The notes under the pieces are model-generated. The model saw only the letters and a program-made list of their open reading frames with translations, ran no database searches and had not been told where the DNA came from. Shown here piece after piece: positions 50,463-59,250 of a stretch of 64,000 nt of DNA (position 1 is its first letter; each line of letters opens with the position of its first letter). A program made the translations under genes and the position numbers. The DNA is taken from the NCBI RefSeq assembly GCF_000935125.1, contig NZ_JRKI01000032.1, positions 1 through 64,000 of the forward strand, in the 5' to 3' direction. Source of the stretch: Streptomyces natalensis ATCC 27448 (GTDB lineage Bacteria; Actinomycetota; Actinomycetes; Streptomycetales; Streptomycetaceae).

Positions 50463-51382
50463 GTCTGGGACAGCTCGGGATGCTCGGCGCGCTGTGCGGC
50501 CTGCTGATGGTGGCCGGCATCGTCCTGGTCGTGCGGTCCTTCACCGCGCCGGCCGAAGCCGGTCGCGCACGGCCGCAGCGGGCCTCGTTGTGGCAGCGGG
50601 TGTGTGAGTCGCTGCCCGGGGCCTGGGCGGAGCGCTACCGGTGGATCGTGGTCGCCGCCGGCGTCGTTGCGGTGGGGGTGTGGGTCTGGACGGCCCGGCC
50701 CGTTCAGGGGCTGCTGGCCGCCGCGGTGGTCGCCGGTTTCCCCTGGATCTGGCATCCGTCGGTGACCTCCACCCGCCGCATCGTGCGGCTGGAGGCGCTG
50801 TCGCGCTGGCTTCAGCACCTGGCCGGCGCGCACGTCGTCGGGCACACCCTGGAGGCCGCGATCAGCGGCGCGATGCGCCAGGTCCCCCCGGACATTCACG
50901 CACCCGTGCGCACACTGGAGGCCCGTCTGCGGATGGGCGTCGATCCGGAAGCCGCCTACCGTGCGTTCGCCGACGACTTCGATGACGGCGCGGTCGACAA
51001 CGTGGTGCTGGTGTTCATCACCCACATCCGCGACCGCGGCCGCGGCATGGTCGAGACCCTGCAGACCCTCTCCGACCTGACGGCCGAAGAGGCCGCGTCA
51101 CTGCGGACGGTGGACGCGGACCGCCAGAAGGTGCGCACGCAGACCCGTTGGGTGGCGATCATCGTGCTGGCCATGGGCTTCACCATGGGCAGCAGCTTCG
51201 GGCCCGCGTACAACAGCGCGGGCGGGCAGATGTGGCTGCTGCTCATGGGCGCCGGATTCGTGGGGGCACTGGTGTGGCTGCGGCGCCTGTGCGCGGTCAA
51301 GCCCTCGCCGCGGCTGCTGCAGCCGCGACCGGCTCAGGAGACGAAGCAGGCCGCGATGGCCGGGCAGGGGGGCGTCGGATGA
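50459..51382 (+). CDS. tadB: TadB-like inner-membrane pilus protein
   Basis: A 307-residue membrane protein. Helices lie near residues 5-25, 60-80, 85-95 and 235-280, with a central cytoplasmic GspF-like domain (RWLQHLAGAHVVGHTLEAAI, LRMGVDPEAAYRAFADDFDD, IRDRGRGMVETLQTLSDLT). It forms the membrane platform with TadC. ATG 50459 overlaps the TadA stop; a longer frame upstream is antisense-like. Confidence 0.85.
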   Translation: MSLGQLGMLGALCGLLMVAGIVLVVRSFTAPAEAGRARPQRASLWQRVCESLPGAWAERYRWIVVAAGVVAVGVWVWTARPVQGLLAAAVVAGFPWIWHPSVTSTRRIVRLEALSRWLQHLAGAHVVGHTLEAAISGAMRQVPPDIHAPVRTLEARLRMGVDPEAAYRAFADDFDDGAVDNVVLVFITHIRDRGRGMVETLQTLSDLTAEEAASLRTVDADRQKVRTQTRWVAIIVLAMGFTMGSSFGPAYNSAGGQMWLLLMGAGFVGALVWLRRLCAVKPSPRLLQPRPAQETKQAAMAGQGGVG

Positions 51383-52278
51383 TGTCGATGGCAGGCGCCG
51401 TATACGGCGCGATGATCGGTGGCGGCGCCTTCCTGGTGGTCCGGGAGTTGCTGCCGTCCCGCCCGGACCTGGGCACCGTCCTCGACCGCCTGGAGAACAC
51501 CACTCCGGCCCCGAAGGACCAGTCGGCTCCGGGGACTTCCCGCAGCGTGATCTGGACCGAGCAGGTCGGCACGCGCGTCCTGGGGTCCTTCGGCGACCGG
51601 GTGGGAGTGCCGCGCAAGGACCTGGATCTGCTGGGTATCTCGCCGGCCAAACACATCGGTGACAAGGTCATCGGCGCTATCGGCGGGTTCGCGATGCCGC
51701 AGATGGCTCTGGCCATGGCCGCACTGCTCGGCGTGCCGCTGCCGTTCGTGGTGCCGCTGTTCGTCTCGGTGATGTTCGCGGCGATCATGTGGGTCTCCGC
51801 CGACACCAACGTGCGGTCCAAGGCGACCAAGCTGCGGCTGGAGTACCGCTATGCGGTGGCCTCCTTGATGGAGCGGGCCCGGCTACAGCGCGGTGCGCAC
51901 TCCGGCGCCGAGCGGGCCCTGTACGAGACGGCGGCCGTCGGGGACGGGCGCGTCTATGTGCGGATCCGGGCCGCGCTGGACCAGGCCCGCCTCTCGGGCA
52001 CCCCGCCGTGGGACGCGCTCAAGGCGCTCTCCGAGCAGTTGGACGTCCCCGAGCTGGCCGGGCCGGCGGATACGTTCGCGCATGCCGGCGGTGAGGGCGC
52101 CTCGATCATCGCGGCGCTGGAGACGCAGGCGAAGGCTCTGCGCAAGCGGCTGCAGACCGACGTCCAGGCCGAGGCCAACGCCGACTCCGAAAAGTCGGTG
52201 GTGCCCGGCACGGTCTTGTTCGTCGTGCTGTTCGCCACCCTCGGCTACCCGCTCTTCCAGACCCTCATCAGCACCTGA
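51379..52278 (+). CDS. tadC: TadC-like inner-membrane pilus protein
   Basis: A 299-residue paralogue of TadB. It has membrane segments near 4-20, 100-140 and 280-297 and a GspF-like domain (LRLEYRYAVASLMERARLQR, GTPPWDALKALSEQLDVPEL, AFAH..GGEGASIIAAL-type turn). ATG overlaps the TadB stop. Confidence 0.85.
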   Translation: MMSMAGAVYGAMIGGGAFLVVRELLPSRPDLGTVLDRLENTTPAPKDQSAPGTSRSVIWTEQVGTRVLGSFGDRVGVPRKDLDLLGISPAKHIGDKVIGAIGGFAMPQMALAMAALLGVPLPFVVPLFVSVMFAAIMWVSADTNVRSKATKLRLEYRYAVASLMERARLQRGAHSGAERALYETAAVGDGRVYVRIRAALDQARLSGTPPWDALKALSEQLDVPELAGPADTFAHAGGEGASIIAALETQAKALRKRLQTDVQAEANADSEKSVVPGTVLFVVLFATLGYPLFQTLIST

Positions 52279-52330
52279 CCGCTGCGGCGGCCACCGACCC
52301 AAACCGTTCACCACGAAGGGGGAAATTCCC

Positions 52331-52543
52331 ATGAAGCACACCGCCCGCACCCTGCGCTCCCGGCTGGCCGATCGCTGGCTGACCTGCGTGGCCCGTATGA
52401 CGACGACGCGGAGCGACGCCGGCCTGGAGACGCTGGAAAAGCTCATCATCGGTGCCGTTCTCATCGTCGCGGCCACTGCCTTCGGCGTCGTGTTCAACGG
52501 AAAGTTCCACAGCCTGATGAACACCTTCAAGAGCAGCTTCTGA
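52331..52543 (+). CDS. Flp-type pilin
   Basis: A 70-residue prepilin. A basic N-terminal stretch ends in DAG, the probable cleavage site, followed by LETLEKLIIGAVLIVAATAF with Glu at position 5 of the mature protein, and a short polar tail. Size and motif are those of major Flp pilins; the processing enzyme is probably the A24 peptidase at 57326-58051. AGGGGGAAA precedes the ATG. Confidence 0.8.
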   Translation: MKHTARTLRSRLADRWLTCVARMTTTRSDAGLETLEKLIIGAVLIVAATAFGVVFNGKFHSLMNTFKSSF

Positions 52544-52544
52544 C

Positions 52545-52955
52545 ATGTGGCGGAGCGGGAGGGAAAGGTGGCGAGCACGACGCCTGCGGGGCGATGAGGG
52601 GATGGGGACGCTGGAATTCACCATCATCGCCCCGGTCATCATGCTGATCCTCTGCGCCGGGCTGCAGCTGGGCATGTGGTACCTCGCCCAGGAAGCCGCG
52701 CTCACCGCTGCCCGCAAGGCCGCCACCGCCGGCGCCGCCTACCAGGCATCCCCCGCTGATGGCACCGCCCGTGCCCGCAACTGGCTCGCCGGGGTCCACC
52801 TCATCAAAGGCACGAACGTCTCCTCGGCTGGCTCAACCGCCGACCGGGTCCGTGTGACCGTGACCGGCACCAGCCTCTCGCTCGTGCCCGGCTGGACCCC
52901 GCAGGTCACCAAGTCCGCCGAAGTGCCGGTCGAGCGCTGGAATGTGGGGCGGTGA
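52545..52955 (+). CDS. TadE-like minor pseudopilin
   Basis: A 136-residue protein with a basic N-terminus, a cleavage-like DEG|MGTLEF site (Glu at +5), one hydrophobic helix (TIIAPVIMLILCAGLQLGMW) and an exposed C-terminal domain. The start lies two bases after the pilin stop. Confidence 0.8.
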   Translation: MWRSGRERWRARRLRGDEGMGTLEFTIIAPVIMLILCAGLQLGMWYLAQEAALTAARKAATAGAAYQASPADGTARARNWLAGVHLIKGTNVSSAGSTADRVRVTVTGTSLSLVPGWTPQVTKSAEVPVERWNVGR

Positions 52956-53401
52956 TGGCCATGCTGCGCCGCCTTCACTGGCGAGACGACCGGGGCACCT
53001 ACACCCTGGAAACCGTCATCTGCGTGACGTTCCTGCTGCCCTTCCTGGGGCTGCTCGCCGCGTACGGGCTGGCCGGCGTGTTCGACAACTCCGTCGACAA
53101 CGCAGCCAACTCCGCCGCCCGCGCTGCTTCGCAGGCCGCCGACGCGGACACCGCTCAGGCCCGCGGCCGCGCCGCAGCCAACGCGGCCCTGCGCCAGGAT
53201 GACCGCAACTGCACCAGCCAGACCGTCCGCATCGACACCAGTTCCTTCAACGCGCCACTCGGGCAGGCCGCGAGCGTGACCGCCACCGTTACCTGCGCCA
53301 TCCCGCTCTCCCAGCTGACGGTCCCGGGCCTGCCCGGCTCCAAGACGCTCACCTCCACTGCCACCAGCGCGCTGGACCAGTACGCCGACCGCGCGGAGTG
53401 A
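52952..53401 (+). CDS. TadE-like minor pseudopilin
   Basis: A 149-residue protein. The site DRG|TYTLETVICVTFLLPFLG has Glu at +5. The mature part has a Cys pair (RNCTSQ, VTCAIPL) likely to form a disulfide. The GTG start overlaps the previous stop. Confidence 0.8.
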   Translation: MMAMLRRLHWRDDRGTYTLETVICVTFLLPFLGLLAAYGLAGVFDNSVDNAANSAARAASQAADADTAQARGRAAANAALRQDDRNCTSQTVRIDTSSFNAPLGQAASVTATVTCAIPLSQLTVPGLPGSKTLTSTATSALDQYADRAE

Positions 53402-53862
53402 TCATGCTGCCCCTGCCCGCCGCCACCCGCCGGCTTCTGCGCCGCCGCTGCCCTGGTCCGCGTGACCGCGGCTCGGCCACCCTGTTCTGGTTGATCGTCG
53501 GCGTGGTCTTCCTCGGTCTGCTGGCCCTCGTCGTGGACGGCGGTGGACAGCTCAAGGCGTCCGCGCACGCCGACGATGTCGCCAACGCGGCTGCGCGGGC
53601 GGGCGGTCAGCAGATCGACGCCGGCAAGGCCGTCCCCGGCGGGGAGGTCGTCGTCGACCCCGAGGCCGCCGCCTCCGTCGCCCGGGACTTCTTGCGTAAG
53701 GCCGGAGTGGACGGCACCGTCACGGTCTCCGACGGCGGCAAACGTCTGAACGTGAGCGTGAGGGACACCTACCACTGTCTGATGCTCGTCGGCGTCGGCC
53801 GCCCCACACTGCCCGTCACCGGGCACGGCACCGCCCAGCTCGTCCACCAGGTCGGAGACTGA
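53398..53862 (+). CDS. TadG-like pilus protein
   Basis: A 154-residue protein with DRG|SATLFWLIVGVVFLGLLA: the usual Glu at +5 is replaced by Phe, as in TadG-like proteins. A periplasmic domain (QLKASAHADDVANAAARAGG, VNVSVRDTYHCLMLVGVG) follows. The GTG start overlaps the previous stop. Confidence 0.7.
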   Translation: MIMLPLPAATRRLLRRRCPGPRDRGSATLFWLIVGVVFLGLLALVVDGGGQLKASAHADDVANAAARAGGQQIDAGKAVPGGEVVVDPEAAASVARDFLRKAGVDGTVTVSDGGKRLNVSVRDTYHCLMLVGVGRPTLPVTGHGTAQLVHQVGD

Positions 53863-53867
53863 CTGAC

Positions 53868-56800
53868 ATGCTCCACTCCCCCATGCGCCGCCGCCCCTGG
53901 CCGCTCACCCTGGTACGCATCACCGGCAGCCTGGTAGCCCTGGCAGCCCTCGTCGTCGGCCTGCCGATCGCGCTGCTGCGCATCGGCACGCTGCCCAACG
54001 GCATGCCCTCGGTGGGCGACATCGGCGATGCGCTGATGGCGCCGGACGACGGGCAGGTCCTGTTCACCGCCATCACCCTCGTGTGCTGGGTGCTGTGGGC
54101 ATGGTTCATCGCCTCCCTGGTCGTGGAGGCCGCAGCGCTGCTGCGCCACCGGGCCGCACCGCGCGTGCGGGGCCTGGCCGCACCACAACGCCTGGCGGCA
54201 GTGCTGCTGGGCGGGCTGCTGGTCCTTCCGTCGGCCACAGCCATTGCCGCAACACCTGCGACCGCGGTCGCCCACAACGCCACCGCAGCGCCCGGCCCCT
54301 CCACTGCCCACACGCCCACCCCGCAGCAGGCCACGCACAACGGCCCCCGGCACACCGTGGGAGCGACCGGCGAGACGCTCTGGGACCTGGCCGAGCACTA
54401 CCTCGGCGACGGGCGCCGCTACAGCGAACTGCGCGCCCTCAATCCCGGTTTGCCGCAGACCGCGACGCTGCCCGCGGGGACCATCGTCAACCTGCCAGCC
54501 GACGCGAGCGGCATGCACACGGACCTCGCCGCGGCCACCCCAGCCTCCGCCGAGGCCGGCACGCAGCATGAGGCGAAGACCGAGACCTACACGGTGGCTT
54601 CGGGCGATTCGCTGTCCTTCATCGCGCAGAAGAAGCTCGGCGACGGTGACCGGTGGCGCGACATCTACGCCGAGAACAAGGACACGATCCACGATCCCGA
54701 CCTGATCTACCCCGGCGAGCGCGTCGACCTTCCCCCGCAGGCCACCCCGAGCCCTCCGAGCGAGTCCGGCAAGCACGACCAGGACACGGCTCCGGGGCAC
54801 GAGCGACCCGCGCCCGAGCCACACGACGGCAGCAACGCCGCACCCCACCACGAGCACCAGGAGCACGGCGGGCACGGAGAGAAGGAGAAGCCCGCGCCCG
54901 ACGCCTCCGACTCGAAGTCCGGAGGGCAGACGGCGGCACCCTCGCGGAAGCCCTCCGCGGACCCGGAGTCAGCTAAGCCTTCTGCTCCGCACTCCCCCAC
55001 CGAAGCAACTCTTGCCCCCCACACGCCCGCCCGCGCCACGGCCTCGGAGCAGGTCAGCTCCGGCCAGATCGCCGGGATTGGTGGCGGCGTTTTGGCCGCG
55101 GCCCTGCTCTCCGCGGTGGCCACCCGACGCACCCTGCAGCAGCGGCGTCGGCACCGCGGCCGCCGCATCGCCCTCCCCCAAGACGAAGCCGCCGCCACCG
55201 AGCAGAACCTGCGCACCGCCGAGGCCTCGCTGGACACCACAATGCTCGACGGCGCCCTGCGTACCGCAGCCGTCCATCTCGCCGACGCCGGCCGAGAGCT
55301 GCCTTCCCTGTCCGCGGCGGTGATCAGCCCTACCGAGATCATGCTGCACCTGACCGAACCAGCTGATCCCGTACCGCCGTTCACCGCGGCCGACGACACG
55401 CAGCGGCGGTGGACCTGCCCAACCCACGGGAGTGAGCTGCTGCCCCAGGAGCAGAGCGACGACATCGACTCCCCGTATCCGGCATTGGCCTCCCTGGGCT
55501 GGGACGAACAGGGCCACCTGATCCTCATCGACCTGGAGAACGTCGGCCACCTCCATCTGACGGGCCCCGACCGGCACCGCGTGCTACGCACCGTGGCCCT
55601 GGAACTCGCCGCCAGCGAGTTCGCCGACCACCTCGTCGTCGGCTCCGTCGCCGATGCCGCGCCCGGTCTGGTCAGCGAGATGCCCGAGCGCGTCATCGAA
55701 CACGCCACCCTCAGCGAGGCAGTGTGCGGTCTGCGGGCCCATCATGCCGAGCAGCAGCGCGCCCTGGGCGTCCTGGCGACCGACAACCTGCACCGGGCTC
55801 GGACCGGCGTGGACACCGCGGCTGCCTGGAACCCTTATTGCCTCCTCGCTGGCGACCTTGACACCAGCCTCGTGGAGACAGCCGAGGCCCTGGAAGGGCT
55901 GCGGGAGGTCGTCACGCAGCGGCCGCGATCGGCGACCACAGTCGTCACCACTGGCCCGGAGGCGCCGGACGGCGCGCACGTTCTGTATGCCGACACCGCC
56001 GCCGGACCTGTCACCTGGACGCTTCCGGGCACCGACGTAGAGGTGCGGTGCAGCCTCCAGGCGCTGACCGATGAGCACTACGCGCAGGCCCTGGAAGTGC
56101 TGGCCACTGCCCGTGCCGACGACGTCCCCGCATCTCAGCCCGTCATCACCGCACCCAAGGCCGTCCCCGACGCACCACAAGAGCCGTTGCGCGAGACTCA
56201 GGACTCGGTGCACGAACCGGAGTCGACTGGTGAGGACACGGCAAGCTCCGCAGGCCGGAGCATCTTTGCGGAATGGGTCAAACCGAGCGCTGCGCCAGCG
56301 AGTCTGATGGCACAGTTCGCCATGTACGAGGACACACCGGACGCCACGGTAGATGGACCGGAGCCTCCGTCAGAAGAATCCAATGCGGCCGATGAAGCCG
56401 GGGTCGGGGTGCACTTGGTCGACGCGTCGCAAGGAGAGCATGGAGGTGCCAGCGAGCCCATCCCCTCCCCTAGCGAGGCAAAGGCCCCGCACGAAACCAC
56501 GACCCTGGAGCAAGCCGAGGCACAGACGGGTGGCGGGTTGGTCGTGCGGATGATCGGCCCCGTGGACATCCTGGGCACCCGCGGAACCATCGAATCCAAG
56601 CGCAAGAGGACCTGCCTCGAGCTGGCTGCCTTCCTGGTGCTGCATCCCGGCCGCGACCACCACGCCCTGGACGAAGCGATGTGGCCCGGCCGCGACATCG
56701 ACCGCAGGTACCGCAATGCCACTGTGAGCCGGCTGCGGACCTGGCTCGGTGCCGACGACCACGGCGAGCCCTACCTCCCAGCCGTCGCCAACACCACCGA

Positions 56801-57272
56801 CGTCCGCTATGCCCTGGCTCCCAGCGTCGACTCGGACTGGCACGCATTCCAGCGCCTGACCGCAGCCGCAGCCATCAGCTCCGGCCTCGAGGCCGCAGAA
56901 CACCTACGTGCTGCCCTCCACCTGGTGCGGGGCCGGCCATTCGCCGGCGTGAACCCTCGCCGGTTCGCGTGGGCCGAGCACCAGATGCAAGACATGATCT
57001 CCGCGATCGTCGATGCCGCCGCCGACCTTGCCGAGCACTTCCTCGCCCAGGGGGATCCACGTGGCGCTCTGTGGGCGGCAACCAAGGGGCTGGACGCAGC
57101 GCCCGAGATGGAGAGCCTGTTCCGCATCCTGTTCCGCGCCTACGCGGCCCTCGGTGACTATGCAGGGCTGGAGCGGGCAGCGGAGAAACTCGACACCCTC
57201 AATATGGAGATCGGGGTCGATATGGAAGAGTCCACGGCCGCCGTCCTGGCCCAGCTCAGCAAGTCGGCCTGA
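53868..57272 (+). CDS. Membrane LysM-BTAD regulator of the Tad locus
   Basis: A 1134-residue protein. Two membrane helices lie near residues 20-45 and 60-85 with a third near 120-135. Two LysM domains follow at about 161-210 (GETLWDLAEHYLGDGRRYSE) and 240-290 (SGDSLSFIAQKKLGDGDRWR), then a Pro/Ser/His-rich linker, another membrane helix near 395-415, and a C-terminal part ending in a BTAD domain (about 893-1130; LELAAFLVLHPGRDHHALDE, NATVSRLRTWLGADDHG). LysM binds peptidoglycan; BTAD occurs in SARP-type regulators and often mediates protein contact or DNA binding with an attached domain. It may sense wall or pilus state. It is downstream of TadG, consistent with Tad-linked LysM-BTAD genes seen in Streptomyces. 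Confidence 0.75.
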   Translation: MLHSPMRRRPWPLTLVRITGSLVALAALVVGLPIALLRIGTLPNGMPSVGDIGDALMAPDDGQVLFTAITLVCWVLWAWFIASLVVEAAALLRHRAAPRVRGLAAPQRLAAVLLGGLLVLPSATAIAATPATAVAHNATAAPGPSTAHTPTPQQATHNGPRHTVGATGETLWDLAEHYLGDGRRYSELRALNPGLPQTATLPAGTIVNLPADASGMHTDLAAATPASAEAGTQHEAKTETYTVASGDSLSFIAQKKLGDGDRWRDIYAENKDTIHDPDLIYPGERVDLPPQATPSPPSESGKHDQDTAPGHERPAPEPHDGSNAAPHHEHQEHGGHGEKEKPAPDASDSKSGGQTAAPSRKPSADPESAKPSAPHSPTEATLAPHTPARATASEQVSSGQIAGIGGGVLAAALLSAVATRRTLQQRRRHRGRRIALPQDEAAATEQNLRTAEASLDTTMLDGALRTAAVHLADAGRELPSLSAAVISPTEIMLHLTEPADPVPPFTAADDTQRRWTCPTHGSELLPQEQSDDIDSPYPALASLGWDEQGHLILIDLENVGHLHLTGPDRHRVLRTVALELAASEFADHLVVGSVADAAPGLVSEMPERVIEHATLSEAVCGLRAHHAEQQRALGVLATDNLHRARTGVDTAAAWNPYCLLAGDLDTSLVETAEALEGLREVVTQRPRSATTVVTTGPEAPDGAHVLYADTAAGPVTWTLPGTDVEVRCSLQALTDEHYAQALEVLATARADDVPASQPVITAPKAVPDAPQEPLRETQDSVHEPESTGEDTASSAGRSIFAEWVKPSAAPASLMAQFAMYEDTPDATVDGPEPPSEESNAADEAGVGVHLVDASQGEHGGASEPIPSPSEAKAPHETTTLEQAEAQTGGGLVVRMIGPVDILGTRGTIESKRKRTCLELAAFLVLHPGRDHHALDEAMWPGRDIDRRYRNATVSRLRTWLGADDHGEPYLPAVANTTDVRYALAPSVDSDWHAFQRLTAAAAISSGLEAAEHLRAALHLVRGRPFAGVNPRRFAWAEHQMQDMISAIVDAAADLAEHFLAQGDPRGALWAATKGLDAAPEMESLFRILFRAYAALGDYAGLERAAEKLDTLNMEIGVDMEESTAAVLAQLSKSA

Positions 57273-57325
57273 GCGAAACCCCGGGTCGCCGCTCGTCGGC
57301 GGCGCAGCACGAGAGGCAGCAGTGC

Positions 57326-58051
57326 ATGTTGAGCCAGCTGGTGGCCACACTTGTGGGGCTTGCGGCGGGGGCTGTTCTTCGCCCGGTCGTTGTCGCTCTC
57401 GCTGTCCCGGCCGGACAGCCTGCTGGTGTACCTTGCCCGGCCTGCTCACCACAATCGGTGCCGACGTGGGGCCTGCACGCACTGCGGCTTCTGCCGCCTG
57501 GTGGACGCTGCCCCGACTGCCGTGTCCGCCTGTGTGCGCCCTGGCTACCGGAGCTCACCACGGCAGCCGCGTTTGCTGTGGTTGCAGCCGGCGGAGCGGT
57601 CGGCTGGTACTGCGTCGCTCAGTACTGGATCGCTTTCCTCGGCGCCGGCCTGCTGTTGATCGACAGTGCCGTGCAGCGGCTGCCGAACCCACTGACAGTG
57701 GCTGCCACAGTCGGCACGGTGGTGCTGCTCGCCGCCGCATCCGCTGACCACGAAGCCGGGAGTTTCCTGCGCGCCGCAGCCGTCGCGGCCGCCGCCGGGG
57801 GGCTGTTCATGATCCTCGCGCTGTGTGGCATGGGACTTGGCGATGCGAAGCTGGCGATCTCCCTGGGCGCGGTGCTCGGATGGCGTGGTTGGCAGGCCGC
57901 ACTCCTTGGGCTCGTCCTGACCTATCTCCTCGGCTGCGTGGTGGCGCTGCTCCTCCTGCTCGCCGGGCGTAGACACCGCAAAAGCACCGTGGCCTTCGGG
58001 CCGTTCCTGATCGTCGGCACCCTGGCCGCTGTCCTGCTCACGAGCGCCTGA
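57326..58051 (+). CDS. Type A24 prepilin peptidase
   Basis: A 241-residue polytopic membrane protein. The two catalytic Asp motifs are LLLIDSAVQRLPN (about residue 113) and GMGLGDAKL (about 172), diagnostic of A24 prepilin peptidases. Cys pairs (PCPACSPQS, RCPDCRVRL) near residues 37-70 resemble the zinc-binding loop of PilD-type enzymes. It would process the Flp pilin and TadE-like proteins. Starts at the ATG at 57326, downstream of GAGAGGCAG. Confidence 0.85.
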   Translation: MLSQLVATLVGLAAGAVLRPVVVALAVPAGQPAGVPCPACSPQSVPTWGLHALRLLPPGGRCPDCRVRLCAPWLPELTTAAAFAVVAAGGAVGWYCVAQYWIAFLGAGLLLIDSAVQRLPNPLTVAATVGTVVLLAAASADHEAGSFLRAAAVAAAAGGLFMILALCGMGLGDAKLAISLGAVLGWRGWQAALLGLVLTYLLGCVVALLLLLAGRRHRKSTVAFGPFLIVGTLAAVLLTSA

Positions 58052-58641
58052 GACGGCTTTTCGGAGCTGCCTGCGGCTTGGTGTCCTACGCCCCGCCGAA
58101 AGCGATCGCCGCATTGGCGGGCGTGGGTGTCTCGGGCGTAGGCGTATGCCCATGGCCGTGGCCATGCCGGGGCTGCTCTCACGAGCTGGAGGTTCGGGAT
58201 GGACGCGGCGGTCTCGTTGCTCTCCGATGCGGTGCCGGCCAGCACGGCGATGGCGGTAACGGCGGATCCAGCCGTCGGAGTGGCGGCGGTAGTCGAAGTG
58301 ATGGGCGAGCGAGAAGGCGAGGGATGTCGTGATGTCAGTTCCGCGCCGCACTGCAGGCCATGGCCTCTCGGATCGCGTGTCGACCCACAGCTGTACGCCA
58401 AAAACCGCTGTGCGGCCCACTGAGGGCCTGCCAGGGCCTGCCAGGGCAGGCAGTCAAGCAGGCTTCAGTTCGGGCCGCACACAAGTTTCCGCAGGTCAGA
58501 AGGCATGCACCATGCGACATTTAGTGGCAAAACGCACCTCGATCCGAGGCTGCACATCTGTCCCCGGAGAATACGAAGGCTCAAGCTGGCGGGCCTCCAA
58601 CGTTCCTGAGCCCACCAGCCCAACCGCTACCTGACGTCAGT
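58052..58641. other. Intergenic, no gene seen
   Basis: The frames here are low-complexity. A short direct repeat GGGCCTGCCA (58424-58446) overlaps a CCTGCC-AG-GGCAGG inverted repeat at 58437-58450 that could terminate the pilus operon. No coding signal otherwise. Confidence 0.4.
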
Positions 58642-59250
58642 TCAGTCCTTCTTGCAGGGCTTCTCAGGAAGGCAGTAATTCAAAGCAACGGCGATGTACG
58701 TGGACTCGTTCGTGAGCCCGGACATCTCCACCAGCTGAGCCATCACCTGCCGGTCCTCGGGCCGTGGAGACCACTGCCGCTGCTCCGACCCAGTCCCCTT
58801 CGGGGGGCCAGCAACACCCTGCGGAGCAAACAAGGAAGTCTTGACCTTCGGGCCCTGCACGGCGTACGTCAACATCTCTTCCATCACGCTCACGGACTTG
58901 TCGGCCATCAGCATGACCACCTCCGTGACCGTCAGGTTCTTGTCCTTCCGAAACCGCTCAAGCCTCTTGGCCACGCCAACCGACACCCGAAAACCAACAG
59001 GTCGCCGGTACGGCTCACGCCCATCCGAGGCCACCTCCTGCTGCGCCTGGGAAGGTGCGGGCTTCACAACCGGAGCTGGAGCCGGAGCCGCAGCGGGCGC
59101 AGGCACGGCCGCAGCCGCGCTCCCTCCGCCTTGCCATGCACCGAAGACACCACCACCCCCGGCGCCGGCGCCACCCCCGGAAAACGCGTCCTCCAGCGAC
59201 TCCCCCGCCGTCTCCTCGGGCTCCGATGTGGCGTCCTTGCTCTTAGCCAT
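58642..59250 (-). CDS. ParB-position partner of ParA
   Basis: A 202-residue protein. An acidic/Gly and Ala/Pro-rich N-terminal half (about 1-70) precedes a C-terminal part with GFRVSVGVAKRLERFRKDKN, a helix-turn-helix or ribbon-helix-helix-like segment, and TVTEVVMLMADKSV. It starts at the ATG overlapping the ParA stop (ATGA). Plasmid ParA genes are normally followed by a centromere-binding partner in this position, so it is likely the ParB-type protein, though no canonical ParB motif is seen. Confidence 0.65.
   Translation of the reverse strand: MAKSKDATSEPEETAGESLEDAFSGGGAGAGGGGVFGAWQGGGSAAAAVPAPAAAPAPAPVVKPAPSQAQQEVASDGREPYRRPVGFRVSVGVAKRLERFRKDKNLTVTEVVMLMADKSVSVMEEMLTYAVQGPKVKTSLFAPQGVAGPPKGTGSEQRQWSPRPEDRQVMAQLVEMSGLTNESTYIAVALNYCLPEKPCKKD

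Noticed and set aside
58329..58634. A small plus-strand gene (101 codons)
   Set aside because: Low-complexity Ser/Arg/Thr composition and no ribosome-binding site.
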